From contig JABBCA010000033.1 in assembly GCA_018607135.1 (NCBI GenBank), forward strand, positions 2,191 to 66,190: a stretch of 64,000 nt of DNA, in the 5' to 3' direction. Shown here one piece after another: positions 1 through 7,947 of this stretch. Both the position numbers and the translations under genes were made by a program. Source of the DNA: Opitutales bacterium (GTDB lineage Bacteria > Verrucomicrobiota > Verrucomicrobiia > Opitutales > Coraliomargaritaceae). The notes beneath the pieces are model-generated. The model ran no database searches and had not been told where the DNA came from. It worked only from the letters and a program-made list of their open reading frames with translations. The stretch's first letter is position 1, and each line of letters begins with the position of its first letter.

Positions 1-70
1 TTGAAGCACCTAAGGTTGAAGCACCTAAGGTTGAAGCACCTAAGGTTGAAGCACCTAAGGTTGAAGCACC
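1..70. repeat. 15-bp tandem repeat, about 4.7 units
   Basis: The unit ttgaagcacctaagg is repeated without change four times and then partially. It lies in frame inside the gene above and encodes the pentapeptide V-E-A-P-K. Being a multiple of three, copy-number change would not break the frame. The repeat continues past the window edge, so total copy number is unknown. Confidence 0.9.
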
Positions 71-329
71 GACAGAAAAAAAACTTGAAGTCGTTGAGGC
101 GCCCAAGGCAGTCGAGGTTCCTCAAGAGACGAAAGAAACGTCACCAGTGGAAGCTGCAGCCGAAGAAAAGCCAGCCGAAAACCCAGCGCCCAAAGCAGAG
201 ACTCCACAGCCTAAGAAAAAGGCTACCAAGAAAAAAGCCGCAAAGAAAAAAACTAAGCTCAAGAAGGAAGTTTCATCCGACGAGCTCGATTTCGAATCGT
301 TGGCAGATCTACCACCAGAGAAGGACTAA
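1..329 (+). CDS. C-terminal end of a Lys/Ala/Pro-rich protein (5' end outside window)
   Basis: Reading frame 3 is open from the window edge to TAA at 327-329. It begins with repeated V-E-A-P-K pentapeptides, continues through an acidic Glu/Pro/Ala-rich linker, and then has a strongly basic tail built of KKKATKKKAAKKK-type repeats, ending in an acidic stretch (DELDFESLADLPPEKD). Such low-complexity basic tails occur on nucleic-acid-binding proteins in this phylum, including histone-like, topoisomerase and RNase-type proteins. The catalytic or folded part lies outside the window, so no product can be named. A clean intrinsic terminator follows 22 bp after the stop, so this is the last gene of its transcript. 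The overlapping frame-1 ORF has abnormal composition and is a shadow. Confidence 0.75.
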   Translation, partial: EAPKVEAPKVEAPKVEAPKVEAPTEKKLEVVEAPKAVEVPQETKETSPVEAAAEEKPAENPAPKAETPQPKKKATKKKAAKKKTKLKKEVSSDELDFESLADLPPEKD

Positions 330-350
330 GTTTTCATTAGAAGTTTTACA

Positions 351-384
351 AAACGGATATTCGCGAGAATATCCGTTTTTTTTG
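351..384 (+). terminator. Intrinsic terminator of the Lys-rich gene
   Basis: Perfect 12-bp stem (aaacggatattc / gaatatccgttt) with a gcga tetraloop, followed by an uninterrupted T run. Confidence 0.95.
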
Positions 385-843
385 GAGCGTTGATCAACGT
401 AAACGAGTGAGCATCAATAGGCTTGGATTACTTTATGGTCTCAGCGTCCTTTGTGGATTCGTTCACGTTTGAGCAGACCATGGTGTTTTTGATGGTATTC
501 GCATTCGAGTGCTGTGTTTCTGATTCCGCAGACTGTCTCAGAATGGAAATTTCAGCAATTTCTCAGTCCTAACGAACCAAAAGCTCACGCTTTCGGCTAC
601 AGTTTACGATTTGTAGCCGATCCGATGCGACCCCGACAACCCGCATATGTAACGATTTGTTCATTAGTGAGATAAACTCCTTGCCGAGCGCCTCCGTAGC
701 CGAGCCGACTGAGTGCCAAGATGTTTAGAGCGGCATCGTTTTGACGTTGTCCTCTCTAGCTCGTTGGGCGAATCGCTCCTTCGCTTGTTTACCACTTCGC
801 CAGTGTTCTGGTTCGAAAGTAAACGTCAAACTCAGCTCAGAGT
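385..843. other. Gene-free spacer carrying repeat copy R1
   Basis: No reading frame here has a convincing start, length or composition. The only recognisable structure is copy R1 of the dispersed hairpin repeat (about 529-665, minus orientation). The rest looks like degraded sequence. Confidence 0.6.
529..665 (-). repeat. Dispersed intergenic hairpin repeat, copy R1
   Basis: On the minus strand this aligns nearly without gaps to three other copies (10165, 40671, 43932). The shared core runs from AATGA-CAAATCG through GGGTTGTCGG-GTCGC to TAGCCGAAAGCGTGAGCTTTTG. It contains a stem tcggctaca / tgtagccga. A second shared block about 35 bp further on ends in GAGACAGTCT. Confidence 0.8.
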
Positions 844-2631
844 TTAGTCTCGATCCATTGTTTCCTCAATGGTGTTTTGCTGGCGTGCGATGTCGTGCAG
901 GGTGACGATACCTAAGAGTTTGGTTTCGTCCTTGCGGCTCACGACGGGGACTTGGAGGACATCCTTAATCACGAGTGTGTTGGCGACATCTCGAATCGAA
1001 TCATCAGGATAGATGCTGATGATCGGATGGCCTTCAATCCATTCGCTGATGAGTTGCGCATCATTTGCAGCACTGATTTCTTCCAACTCATGGTGAGTGA
1101 TCACTCCGAGTAATTTGGGCTCAGTCGGACTTAAGACAATCGGATAACCGTGGTGGGGGTGTCCATCGGCTTTAATACGCTCCAAGTTTTGTTCAGCGTT
1201 TAGGCTACCGCAAACGGTGCGTGAGTCATGAGTCATGATTGTGCTAATTGGTAAATTGCGCCAATCTTGCTGGCCTCGGTAGGCGGGTAGCTTTTTGAGG
1301 CTGATGCCGTCCTGTATGAGTAGGGCATCGTAAATGGGCACGTGACGCAATTTAACTGAAATCATGTAGGCCAAGAGATTACCGACCATGAGCGGCAAGA
1401 TCAGGGAGTAGTTCTGTGTCATTTCGAAAATGATCAGCACAGAGGTGAGCGGGCAGCGAATGACTGCAGCGAAAAAGGCACCAGTTCCAAGCAGAGCACA
1501 GGCTGCTGCAATGGATGGATCTAGGTTGAACGCATTTACGATGGCGACCCCGAACAATCCGCCAAGCATACTGCCTAGAAATAAGACTGGCGCAAAAATG
1601 CCACCACTGGCACCCGAAGCGTAGCAGACCGCGGTGGCGATGAATTTACCTACGAGTAAGAGTAAGAGAACCTTCCATGCGAGCCCACCGTTTAGGGCTT
1701 CATTCAGATCAGTATAGCCGATACTAAAGACACCGTTATGCCCTCCAGTGAACTGCCAGACGGTGATACCCACGAGGCCTACGCTCAAGCCGCCGATTGC
1801 TGGCTTAAGCCAGACGGGAAAGTTGTGCCATTGCTTGAAACGTCCGCGTAACGCGAGGAGCAAGGTGGTGAACAGGTGACCTAGAACTCCAGCAGTGGGT
1901 CCGAGCGCGAGGCAGATCAGCATCCACCACGAGGTTTCAAAAAAAGCTCGTGTGGCGTGGAGCGCGCTGTGTTCACCCAGTAGGCTACGTTCAACAACTG
2001 CAGCGACGACCACTGCAATGAGAATTCCTCCAAGTGCTTTACTGCTGAAATTGTTGTCGAAGAGTTCCTCAAAGACGAAAGTGATGGCAGAGATTGGCGC
2101 ATTAAAGGCAGCCGAAATACCTGCTCCCATACCAACGGGCACCATCGCTTGCACGCGAAGCTTTCCGAGGCCAAAGAGTCGCCCAAGTTTGGAAGATACC
2201 GCGCTACAAATATGCACCGTGGGTCCTTCACGCCCCAAGCTGTTGCCCATACCTACTGAAATGGTGCCAATGATGAAGCGCCAAAAGGCTTCTGAGGTTT
2301 TAATGATACCAAACTTTTGATAGTAGGCTGCTTTGGTTTGTGGGATACCTGAACCGCTTGCAGTGGGTGAGACATAGCGGATCATAAGACCCACAATGAG
2401 TCCCGCAACCGCTGGTGAGAAGATCATGGTAGGGTATGCCCACACCCCCATGTCTTGGTAGAGGCCAAAGAGGCCATCGAAAACGCTGGTGATGGCGAGG
2501 TGGAAGCTGACACCGATCAAGCCACAGACGACACCCGCGCAGATACAAAGCACCAGAAAGCGCTGCCCATCATCGAAGCGTCCTCGCATCCAATTGGGCA
2601 GGTTATTTAGGCTCAAAGTTTCCCGTTTCAT
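844..2631 (-). CDS. ClC-family chloride/proton antiporter with C-terminal CBS pair
   Basis: A 595-residue membrane protein of the ClC family, which moves Cl- across the inner membrane, in many bacteria in exchange for H+. The three anion-pathway signatures are visible: GSGIP near residue 93, GREGP near residue 133 (gating Glu present) and the GxFxP-type GGIFAPVLFLG near residue 345. The FVFEE motif keeps the acidic residues associated with coupled H+ transport, so antiporter is more likely than channel. About ten hydrophobic segments fill residues 25-435, followed by two CBS domains (about 460-590) that usually bind adenine nucleotides. The first ATG gives a normal N-terminus. The gene stands alone and convergent to the preceding gene. 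The specific ion and the ligand of the CBS pair cannot be read from sequence. Confidence 0.93.
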   Translation of the reverse strand: MKRETLSLNNLPNWMRGRFDDGQRFLVLCICAGVVCGLIGVSFHLAITSVFDGLFGLYQDMGVWAYPTMIFSPAVAGLIVGLMIRYVSPTASGSGIPQTKAAYYQKFGIIKTSEAFWRFIIGTISVGMGNSLGREGPTVHICSAVSSKLGRLFGLGKLRVQAMVPVGMGAGISAAFNAPISAITFVFEELFDNNFSSKALGGILIAVVVAAVVERSLLGEHSALHATRAFFETSWWMLICLALGPTAGVLGHLFTTLLLALRGRFKQWHNFPVWLKPAIGGLSVGLVGITVWQFTGGHNGVFSIGYTDLNEALNGGLAWKVLLLLLVGKFIATAVCYASGASGGIFAPVLFLGSMLGGLFGVAIVNAFNLDPSIAAACALLGTGAFFAAVIRCPLTSVLIIFEMTQNYSLILPLMVGNLLAYMISVKLRHVPIYDALLIQDGISLKKLPAYRGQQDWRNLPISTIMTHDSRTVCGSLNAEQNLERIKADGHPHHGYPIVLSPTEPKLLGVITHHELEEISAANDAQLISEWIEGHPIISIYPDDSIRDVANTLVIKDVLQVPVVSRKDETKLLGIVTLHDIARQQNTIEETMDRD

Positions 2632-2782
2632 GGTCTAAATTTACATTAAAAATACCGCCAAGGTGGCTACCAGTGCGGCATACAGGGTATTGCAAAACTG
2701 TGGATCAAATGCACGAATGAAATTTTATAAAAAATTACTTGGCATTGCGGAAGTTAGTCCTACAGTCCGCGTCTTCACTTTT

Positions 2783-2867
2783 GGTGAGATATGCAAGTGG
2801 CTAAAGCAAGCAGACTGTAAATCTGCCCTCATTGAGTTCGCTGGTTCGAATCCGGCTCTCACCACCA
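2783..2867 (+). tRNA. tRNA-Tyr (GTA anticodon)
   Basis: An 85-nt class II tRNA with acceptor stem GGTGAGA pairing with TCTCACC, discriminator A and encoded CCA. The anticodon loop ctgtaaa reads GTA, and the variable arm is long as expected for bacterial tRNA-Tyr. T-arm sequence ggttcgaatcc is intact. It is followed directly by an intrinsic terminator and then by a duplicated copy of its own 3' end. Confidence 0.96.
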
Positions 2868-2872
2868 TTTTT

Positions 2873-2902
2873 AAAGGCCGTCCGTTAGGGCGGTCTTTTT
2901 TT
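2873..2902 (+). terminator. Intrinsic terminator of tRNA-Tyr
   Basis: Stem ggccgtcc / gggcggtc with loop gtta, followed by a T7 run, directly after the tRNA CCA end. Confidence 0.88.
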
Positions 2903-3035
2903 GGTGTGGAAAGCCGGATGAAGGGCCAGCGCTGGTTTGACGAAGGGAACGCAGTGAGCGGAGAAGGGGCGCGCTTCAGCGCGAGTCCGAAGGACTGATC
3001 CGCAGGATCACCAATCCGGCTCTCACCACCATTTT

Positions 3036-3064
3036 AAAACCCGTTCGATAGAGCGGGTTTTTTT
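3036..3064 (+). terminator. Terminator after the duplicated tRNA tail
   Basis: Stem aaacccgttc / gagcgggttt with loop gata and T7. It occupies the same position relative to the duplicated tRNA tail as the first terminator does relative to the real tRNA, but the stem sequence is unrelated. Confidence 0.85.
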
Positions 3065-3171
3065 GTGGTGAGATCGGATGAAGTTCCGAGGAGTGTATCA
3101 CTCCGACATGACCGATTTCAGAAGTCTGAAAATCGGAACACCAGCGCTGGTTTGACGGAACTTTCCAAACG

Positions 3172-3200
3172 AAAAAGCTCAAAGTAGAACGCTGAGCTTT
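3172..3200 (-). terminator. Terminator of the small EF-hand gene
   Basis: Read on the minus strand, caaagctca and tgagcttttt flank a 10-11 nt loop and end in T residues, 24 bp after the stop of the 3224-3463 gene. Confidence 0.7.
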
Positions 3201-3223
3201 GGGATATTTAGCGATTCGCGTGC

Positions 3224-3463
3224 TTACTTCTTATTCTTGTGCCAATACGCTTCGAGCTCTGCTTGGGTGACTTTGCCATCGCTGTTGGAGTCGATTGCGG
3301 CGAAGTGCTTGACGATGAATTCTTTCTGACTCGCTTTGGCTTCACTTGGGGAGAGCGCGTCGTCGCCGTCGGTATCAAAGGGTTTGAGTGAATTATTCAG
3401 CCCTGCGTGTAAGATGGATACGGTGGCAATCGCTGCGATGAGGGTAATGGTGAAGGCTTTCAT
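3224..3463 (-). CDS. Small secreted EF-hand protein
   Basis: A 79-residue protein with a signal peptide (hydrophobic residues 4-20) and two EF-hand loops, DTDGDDALSPSE and DSNSDGKVTQAE. Both have acidic or Asn/Ser ligands at positions 1, 3 and 5 and an acidic residue at 12, so calcium binding is expected in the periplasm or outside the cell. It lies 44 bp after the end of the RND pump gene, on the same strand, and could be the last gene of that transcript. Its own terminator follows. The partner protein is unknown. Confidence 0.85.
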   Translation of the reverse strand: MKAFTITLIAAIATVSILHAGLNNSLKPFDTDGDDALSPSEAKASQKEFIVKHFAAIDSNSDGKVTQAELEAYWHKNKK

Positions 3464-3507
3464 ATTTCTGTGGGTTAGAGTCTCGCTTAGGGGCTAATGG
3501 TAGAGAA

Positions 3508-6500
3508 CTATTTTAGAAGATGCCAGATTCGAAGGCTGAACTCTCTAATGTCTTCAAGAATCGTATAGAATGCTGGCACTAGTATCAGAGTGATGAAGGT
3601 GGCAAAGAGCACGCCGAAGCTGAGTGAAATCGCCATGGGGATGAGGAACTGCGCTTGTAGGCTCTTTTCAAAAAGAACGGGGAGCAGGCCTGCGAAGGTG
3701 GTGAGCGAGGTCAGTATAATGGGCCGAAAGCGTAGGGCGCCTGACTTTTCGATGGCCTCGCGTAGTGGGATGCCTTCCGCACGTTCTTGATTGATGAAAT
3801 CAACGAGCACGAGGCTGTCATTAACCACCACGCCAGCGAGCGCGACAAAGCCGAGCACGGACAGAATGCTCATCGGGTCGCCCATGATGATGTGACCACC
3901 AATCGCTCCAATCAGTCCAAATGGAATCACACTCATAACAATAATCGGTTGAACGTAAGATTTTAACGGCACGGCCAAGAGCGCATAAATAATGAAGAGT
4001 GCAATGAGTGTCATTTGTCCGAGGCTGGCGAAAATATCGGCTTGCTCGCGTGCTTCGCCTTCGAAGCTCCAAGAAACACCAGGGTAATTTTCAATAACAC
4101 TGTCTAGGTAGCTCTCTGTATCTTTACCTCCTTTCAAGTCGGCTTTGATCAGACCGAGGTCAGCCACACCTTTGTCGGCATCGGCTTGGATGTTGAGCAC
4201 GCGGCGGCGGTCGATCCGTGTAATTTTAGAAAAGCCTTCGGTGATCTCGAAGTCGGCAACTTCACTGAAAGGCACTTCGGTGCCGTCTGCTGCTCGAATG
4301 CGTAGGTCTTCGAGGTTCTCCACTGAAGTGCGTTCCTCTAATGGGTAGCGAACCATGACTTTAATGTCGTCACGTCCACGTTGGATACGTTGTGCCTCAA
4401 TGCCATAGAAGGCTGCGCGCACTTGTCGTCCCAGATCTGCTTGGCGTAAGCTGAGAGGTTCTGCTGAGGGCAAAATATTGAGTTTGATTTCGCGCTTACC
4501 GCTACTGTAGGTGTCTTTAATATCAAATAAGCCTTGGTAGGTTGCGAGCTTCTCTTGGATCTCTTTTGAGGCGGCTTGCAGCATGGCGAAGTCTCGACCG
4601 GTGAGTTGAATGTCGATCGGGCTACCCGCGCCACCTGCGGCGTTGGCATTGAAGGAGACTTCTTTCGCGCCAGGGATGGGACCGATCAACTCACGCCAGC
4701 GGTTGGCTAGGTTCGGTGCCGAGAGGGCATCGTTATCTCCACCGCCGACGAGGTCTTCACGTTTGACCAGCTCAACCGCAATTTCGGCAAGGTTGGTGTC
4801 GCCTGTGCTGAAGGATTCGCCCATCGGGCCGCCGCTACCTTCGAAGGGTTGTCCGCCAATGGTCACGACTGCGTTGTCAAACGGGCTGCCATAGCCTTTC
4901 GCCTCGGTTTCAGCGATGAGTTCATCCAGGCCGCGTTGCATCTGGTGTATGGCCCGTGTAGTCAGCTCGACGGGGGTGCCTTCTGGCATCACGAGTTTGG
5001 CGACAATATAATCGGATGGCACGGGTGGAAAAAATACGAACGGTAGGTGCTTGCCAACGAGCATGCCAAGCATGGCGATGAGAATTGCGATGAAGGTCGC
5101 GGCGGTTGCGTAACGAAATTCGATTGCCTTGTGTAGAAAGGGGCGATAATAGGTTTCGATACAACGCTCCAAGCCATCGGCAATCTTGCGCTGCTGGCGC
5201 TGTAGCCAGTTGATTTCTTCGCGACCGCCGCTGCCAACTTTGCAGAGGGTGAGGTGGTAGGGTAACACCAGCTTTGATTGAATGAGCGACCAAATTAAGG
5301 TCGCAATGACCACTACTGGAATCGGATAGAAGAATTTACCAAGAAAGCCTGGAATCGTGAGGATGGGGAGAAAGGCGACAATGGTGGTGAGCACTGCAAA
5401 GGTGACAGGGATCGAGACCTTCTGCGTTCCAGCCACCGAGGCCGCGACGCCTGGGCCGCCATGTTTTTGAAACTGGGTGAAGACGCTTTCGCCAACGATG
5501 ATCGCATCGTCGACGACGATACCGAGCACTAGAATAAAGCCAAAGAGTGAGGCCAGGTTGATGCTGATTCCCAGCGGGTCCAGAAAGAGCATTGAGCCTA
5601 GGAATGAGATTGGAATTCCGAGCATCACAAAGAACGCGAGTGAGGGGCGCAGGAAGAGGGTGAGCACCATGAAGACTAGGATGAGCCCAAAGATACCATT
5701 TTCGATGAGCATTTGCAGGCGGCCTTTCAGGTAGAAAGTGAAGTCGCGAAAGGCTTCAATATCGATGCCTTCTGGAAGTTGTGAGTCGATCGTTTTGGCG
5801 AAGGCTTGGACACGATCGGAGACTTCCAGCGCGCTTTGATCGCCGACCGCGAAGATCCGAAGTAGGACTGCGCGCTTGCCGTTGAACTCGGTAATTAGAG
5901 GGTCGTCGACAAAGCCATCATCCACTTCAGCTAGGTCGCGAATGCGCACGACTGTGCCGTCGTTTGCAGTGATGACCGGGATGTTCGCAAAGGCATCGCC
6001 CTCGTAAGCTTTACCTGTGGTGCGAAGTAGTATCTCACCACCACGGGATTTAATGCTGCCGCCAGGGATATCGACCGAGGTGGTGCGCACCGCTTGCACG
6101 ACTTGGTCGAAGGTGATGCCGTATTTACGTAGTGAAAATTCGGATACGTTGATCGAAATTTCAAATTCGGCAATGCCTTTGATGTCGACTTGTGTGATGT
6201 TTTCCTCGGTGTTGAGGACATCGCGTATAAACTCTGCGATGTCTTTGAGCGTTTTGGGGTCAGCATCACCGTAGATCGCGAGTGAGATTACTTCGTTACG
6301 AATGAGAAGCTCTTCGACGGTCGGCTCTTCAGCCTCTTCAGGGAAATTGTCGATCGCGTCCACCCGCACTTTAATTTTGTCGGCGACTTCGGTGGCATTG
6401 TAACCACGCTCGACCTCAACGCTCAGCGAGCCATAGCCTTCGGCGGCCGTAGCATTGATTTTCTTGATGCCATTGACGTCTTGAATGCGATCTTCGATGA

Positions 6501-6690
6501 GTTCGATGATGCCGCTTTCAACTTCTTCTGGAGCAGCGCCTGGGTAGGGCACTGCGACGCTGACGATATCTAGATCGAGCTCAGGAAAGAGCTCTAGTTT
6601 AATTGTATTTGCGGAAAAAAGCCCCGCTACGATGACGATGCCTGCAAGCAAGTTGGCGGCGACGCCGTTTTCTGTGAACCAACGAATCAT
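3508..6690 (-). CDS. RND-family inner-membrane efflux pump, AcrB/HAE1 type
   Basis: A 1060-residue transporter of normal AcrB size. TM1 is at the extreme N-terminus (NGVAANLLAGIVIVAG), a large periplasmic loop follows to about residue 330, then TM2-6, a second porter loop (about 560-860) and TM7-12. TM4 contains GIVVDDAIIVGES, whose paired Asp residues form the proton relay in this family. The protein would pump substrates from the inner membrane or periplasm to the outside using the proton gradient, together with the adaptor and outer-membrane factor encoded upstream. The gap to the adaptor gene is 6 bp, so the genes are cotranscribed. The substrate (drug, lipid, metal) cannot be predicted; the permease lacks the obvious Met-rich features of CusA. 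Confidence 0.94.
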   Translation of the reverse strand: MIRWFTENGVAANLLAGIVIVAGLFSANTIKLELFPELDLDIVSVAVPYPGAAPEEVESGIIELIEDRIQDVNGIKKINATAAEGYGSLSVEVERGYNATEVADKIKVRVDAIDNFPEEAEEPTVEELLIRNEVISLAIYGDADPKTLKDIAEFIRDVLNTEENITQVDIKGIAEFEISINVSEFSLRKYGITFDQVVQAVRTTSVDIPGGSIKSRGGEILLRTTGKAYEGDAFANIPVITANDGTVVRIRDLAEVDDGFVDDPLITEFNGKRAVLLRIFAVGDQSALEVSDRVQAFAKTIDSQLPEGIDIEAFRDFTFYLKGRLQMLIENGIFGLILVFMVLTLFLRPSLAFFVMLGIPISFLGSMLFLDPLGISINLASLFGFILVLGIVVDDAIIVGESVFTQFQKHGGPGVAASVAGTQKVSIPVTFAVLTTIVAFLPILTIPGFLGKFFYPIPVVVIATLIWSLIQSKLVLPYHLTLCKVGSGGREEINWLQRQQRKIADGLERCIETYYRPFLHKAIEFRYATAATFIAILIAMLGMLVGKHLPFVFFPPVPSDYIVAKLVMPEGTPVELTTRAIHQMQRGLDELIAETEAKGYGSPFDNAVVTIGGQPFEGSGGPMGESFSTGDTNLAEIAVELVKREDLVGGGDNDALSAPNLANRWRELIGPIPGAKEVSFNANAAGGAGSPIDIQLTGRDFAMLQAASKEIQEKLATYQGLFDIKDTYSSGKREIKLNILPSAEPLSLRQADLGRQVRAAFYGIEAQRIQRGRDDIKVMVRYPLEERTSVENLEDLRIRAADGTEVPFSEVADFEITEGFSKITRIDRRRVLNIQADADKGVADLGLIKADLKGGKDTESYLDSVIENYPGVSWSFEGEAREQADIFASLGQMTLIALFIIYALLAVPLKSYVQPIIVMSVIPFGLIGAIGGHIIMGDPMSILSVLGFVALAGVVVNDSLVLVDFINQERAEGIPLREAIEKSGALRFRPIILTSLTTFAGLLPVLFEKSLQAQFLIPMAISLSFGVLFATFITLILVPAFYTILEDIREFSLRIWHLLK

Positions 6691-6696
6691 AGTGTT

Positions 6697-7947
6697 TTAA
6701 TTCGTAGAGTTTTGGAGCGTCGGGCTTCGTCCCGACACTAGATTCAAGGATGGGTCTGCTTTTGATGTGGGTGCGAACATGGGCGGTCGCGCTTTCGATT
6801 GAGTTTTAGCGGTCTCACTAGCCGTCTCAATCACTTCCACTGGCATACCCTCTACATAATAGGCAATCGGGCTAATTGCGATGCGTTCACCTGGCTGTAA
6901 GCCTTCGCCGATGATGACTTGTTTCGAATCGCTTTTTAAAATTTCTACGGTGCGTGTCTGTAGTTTGTTTTCCTTGTTCAAGACGTAGAGTGTATTGGAG
7001 CCTCTTAGCGCATAGCGCGGAAGGGTATATGCGTTTTGAACGGAGCGTCCTTCGATCTCCGCTTTGAGGTAGGTGCCTCGACGCAGAGCGGGTTGTTGTG
7101 CGGAGCCTTCGAATGGTTCTTTTATCTCTGCCACCACATAGAGGAGTCGGTTGCTGGGATTGATGTTCTCTTCTACACGGGCAAGGCGTGCGATCCACCT
7201 GGTATTGGATGCGTCGTTTTGCCGAGTGAGTGTGACAAAGTGCTGGCGCTTTGTGCGGCGGTCTAAAAACTCAACTTCTTGTTCGGTGATTGGCAGCCGC
7301 ACCTCTGCGCTAAGAGTTGAGTAGATGCGGGCGAGTGGGTTGGCAGGATTGGCGGAGACGAACTGTCCGAGGTCGACTTGCTTTGAGAGGACAATGCCGT
7401 CGTAAGGCGCAATGATTTTGGTGCGGTCGAGATCGCGTTGCGCTTTTTTAAGAGCGGCTTGTGCGCTAGTGACTAGGGCTTGAGCTTGTTTGAGCTGTGG
7501 TTTGCGGAGTGTGAGTTCACTGGGCTCACCGTCGCCTAGAGCCTGCCAGTCGGCAGCCGCTTGTTCGGCTTGAGCACGTTCTTGAGCGAGGGCAAGTTCT
7601 GCATTGGCGAGTTCGGATTCTCGTGCGGCCGCTGCGGCTTCGTAATCGGCTGGATCGATTACGAGCAATATATCGCCCTTACGAAAGCGGTTGCCCACTC
7701 GAAACGAGTCGGCGACTTCGATGACACGGCCAGTCACCTCTGCGGATAGGTCGGTTTCAATGGTCGGTAAGAGCGTGCCCTGACTGTGCACTGTGAGTTG
7801 AATACTCGTGGGCTGTGCGGTGATGATCTCGACGTTGGTAATGGGACGCTCGATGGCAACGGTGTCGGGCTCTGGCTTTAGCTTGAGTTGGATGCCAACT
7901 AGGACTGCGGCTGCCAGCAGAATGATGATGGGAAGCAATACTTTCAT
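6697..7947 (-). CDS. RND periplasmic adaptor (membrane fusion protein)
   Basis: A 416-residue HlyD/AcrA-type adaptor. An N-terminal hydrophobic segment (residues 3-20) anchors or exports it. A lipoyl/barrel-sandwich half follows (VTGRVIEVADSFRVGNRFRKGDILLVIDPADYEAA), then an Ala/Glu-rich coiled-coil hairpin (about 105-175), the second lipoyl half (KIIAPYDGIVLSKQVDLGQFV) and beta-barrel and membrane-proximal domains. It links the pump to the outer-membrane factor. Its start overlaps the stop of the upstream gene by 4 bp, indicating translational coupling. Confidence 0.93.
   Translation of the reverse strand: MKVLLPIIILLAAAVLVGIQLKLKPEPDTVAIERPITNVEIITAQPTSIQLTVHSQGTLLPTIETDLSAEVTGRVIEVADSFRVGNRFRKGDILLVIDPADYEAAAAARESELANAELALAQERAQAEQAAADWQALGDGEPSELTLRKPQLKQAQALVTSAQAALKKAQRDLDRTKIIAPYDGIVLSKQVDLGQFVSANPANPLARIYSTLSAEVRLPITEQEVEFLDRRTKRQHFVTLTRQNDASNTRWIARLARVEENINPSNRLLYVVAEIKEPFEGSAQQPALRRGTYLKAEIEGRSVQNAYTLPRYALRGSNTLYVLNKENKLQTRTVEILKSDSKQVIIGEGLQPGERIAISPIAYYVEGMPVEVIETASETAKTQSKARPPMFAPTSKADPSLNLVSGRSPTLQNSTN

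Larger units (their letters stand above)
2848..3170. repeat. Tandem duplication of the tRNA-Tyr 3' end plus terminator module
   Basis: The last 20 nt of the tRNA with the following T run (2848-2872) recur at 3013-3035. Each copy is followed by a terminator hairpin of different stem sequence, then by a related spacer containing cggatgaag and the palindrome ccagcgctgg followed by tttgacg. The spacers are packed with short perfect hairpins such as gtcc-gaa-ggac and gatcc-gca-ggatc. The second copy is only a tRNA tail and cannot fold as a tRNA. Confidence 0.82.

Noticed and set aside
1-70. CRISPR array
   Set aside because: Units are 15 bp and contiguous without spacers, and lie in a coding frame. 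No cas genes or arrays elsewhere in the window.
2663-2998. 111-codon ORF across tRNA-Tyr
   Set aside because: It overlaps the tRNA and both its terminator and the repeat spacer; composition is not coding.
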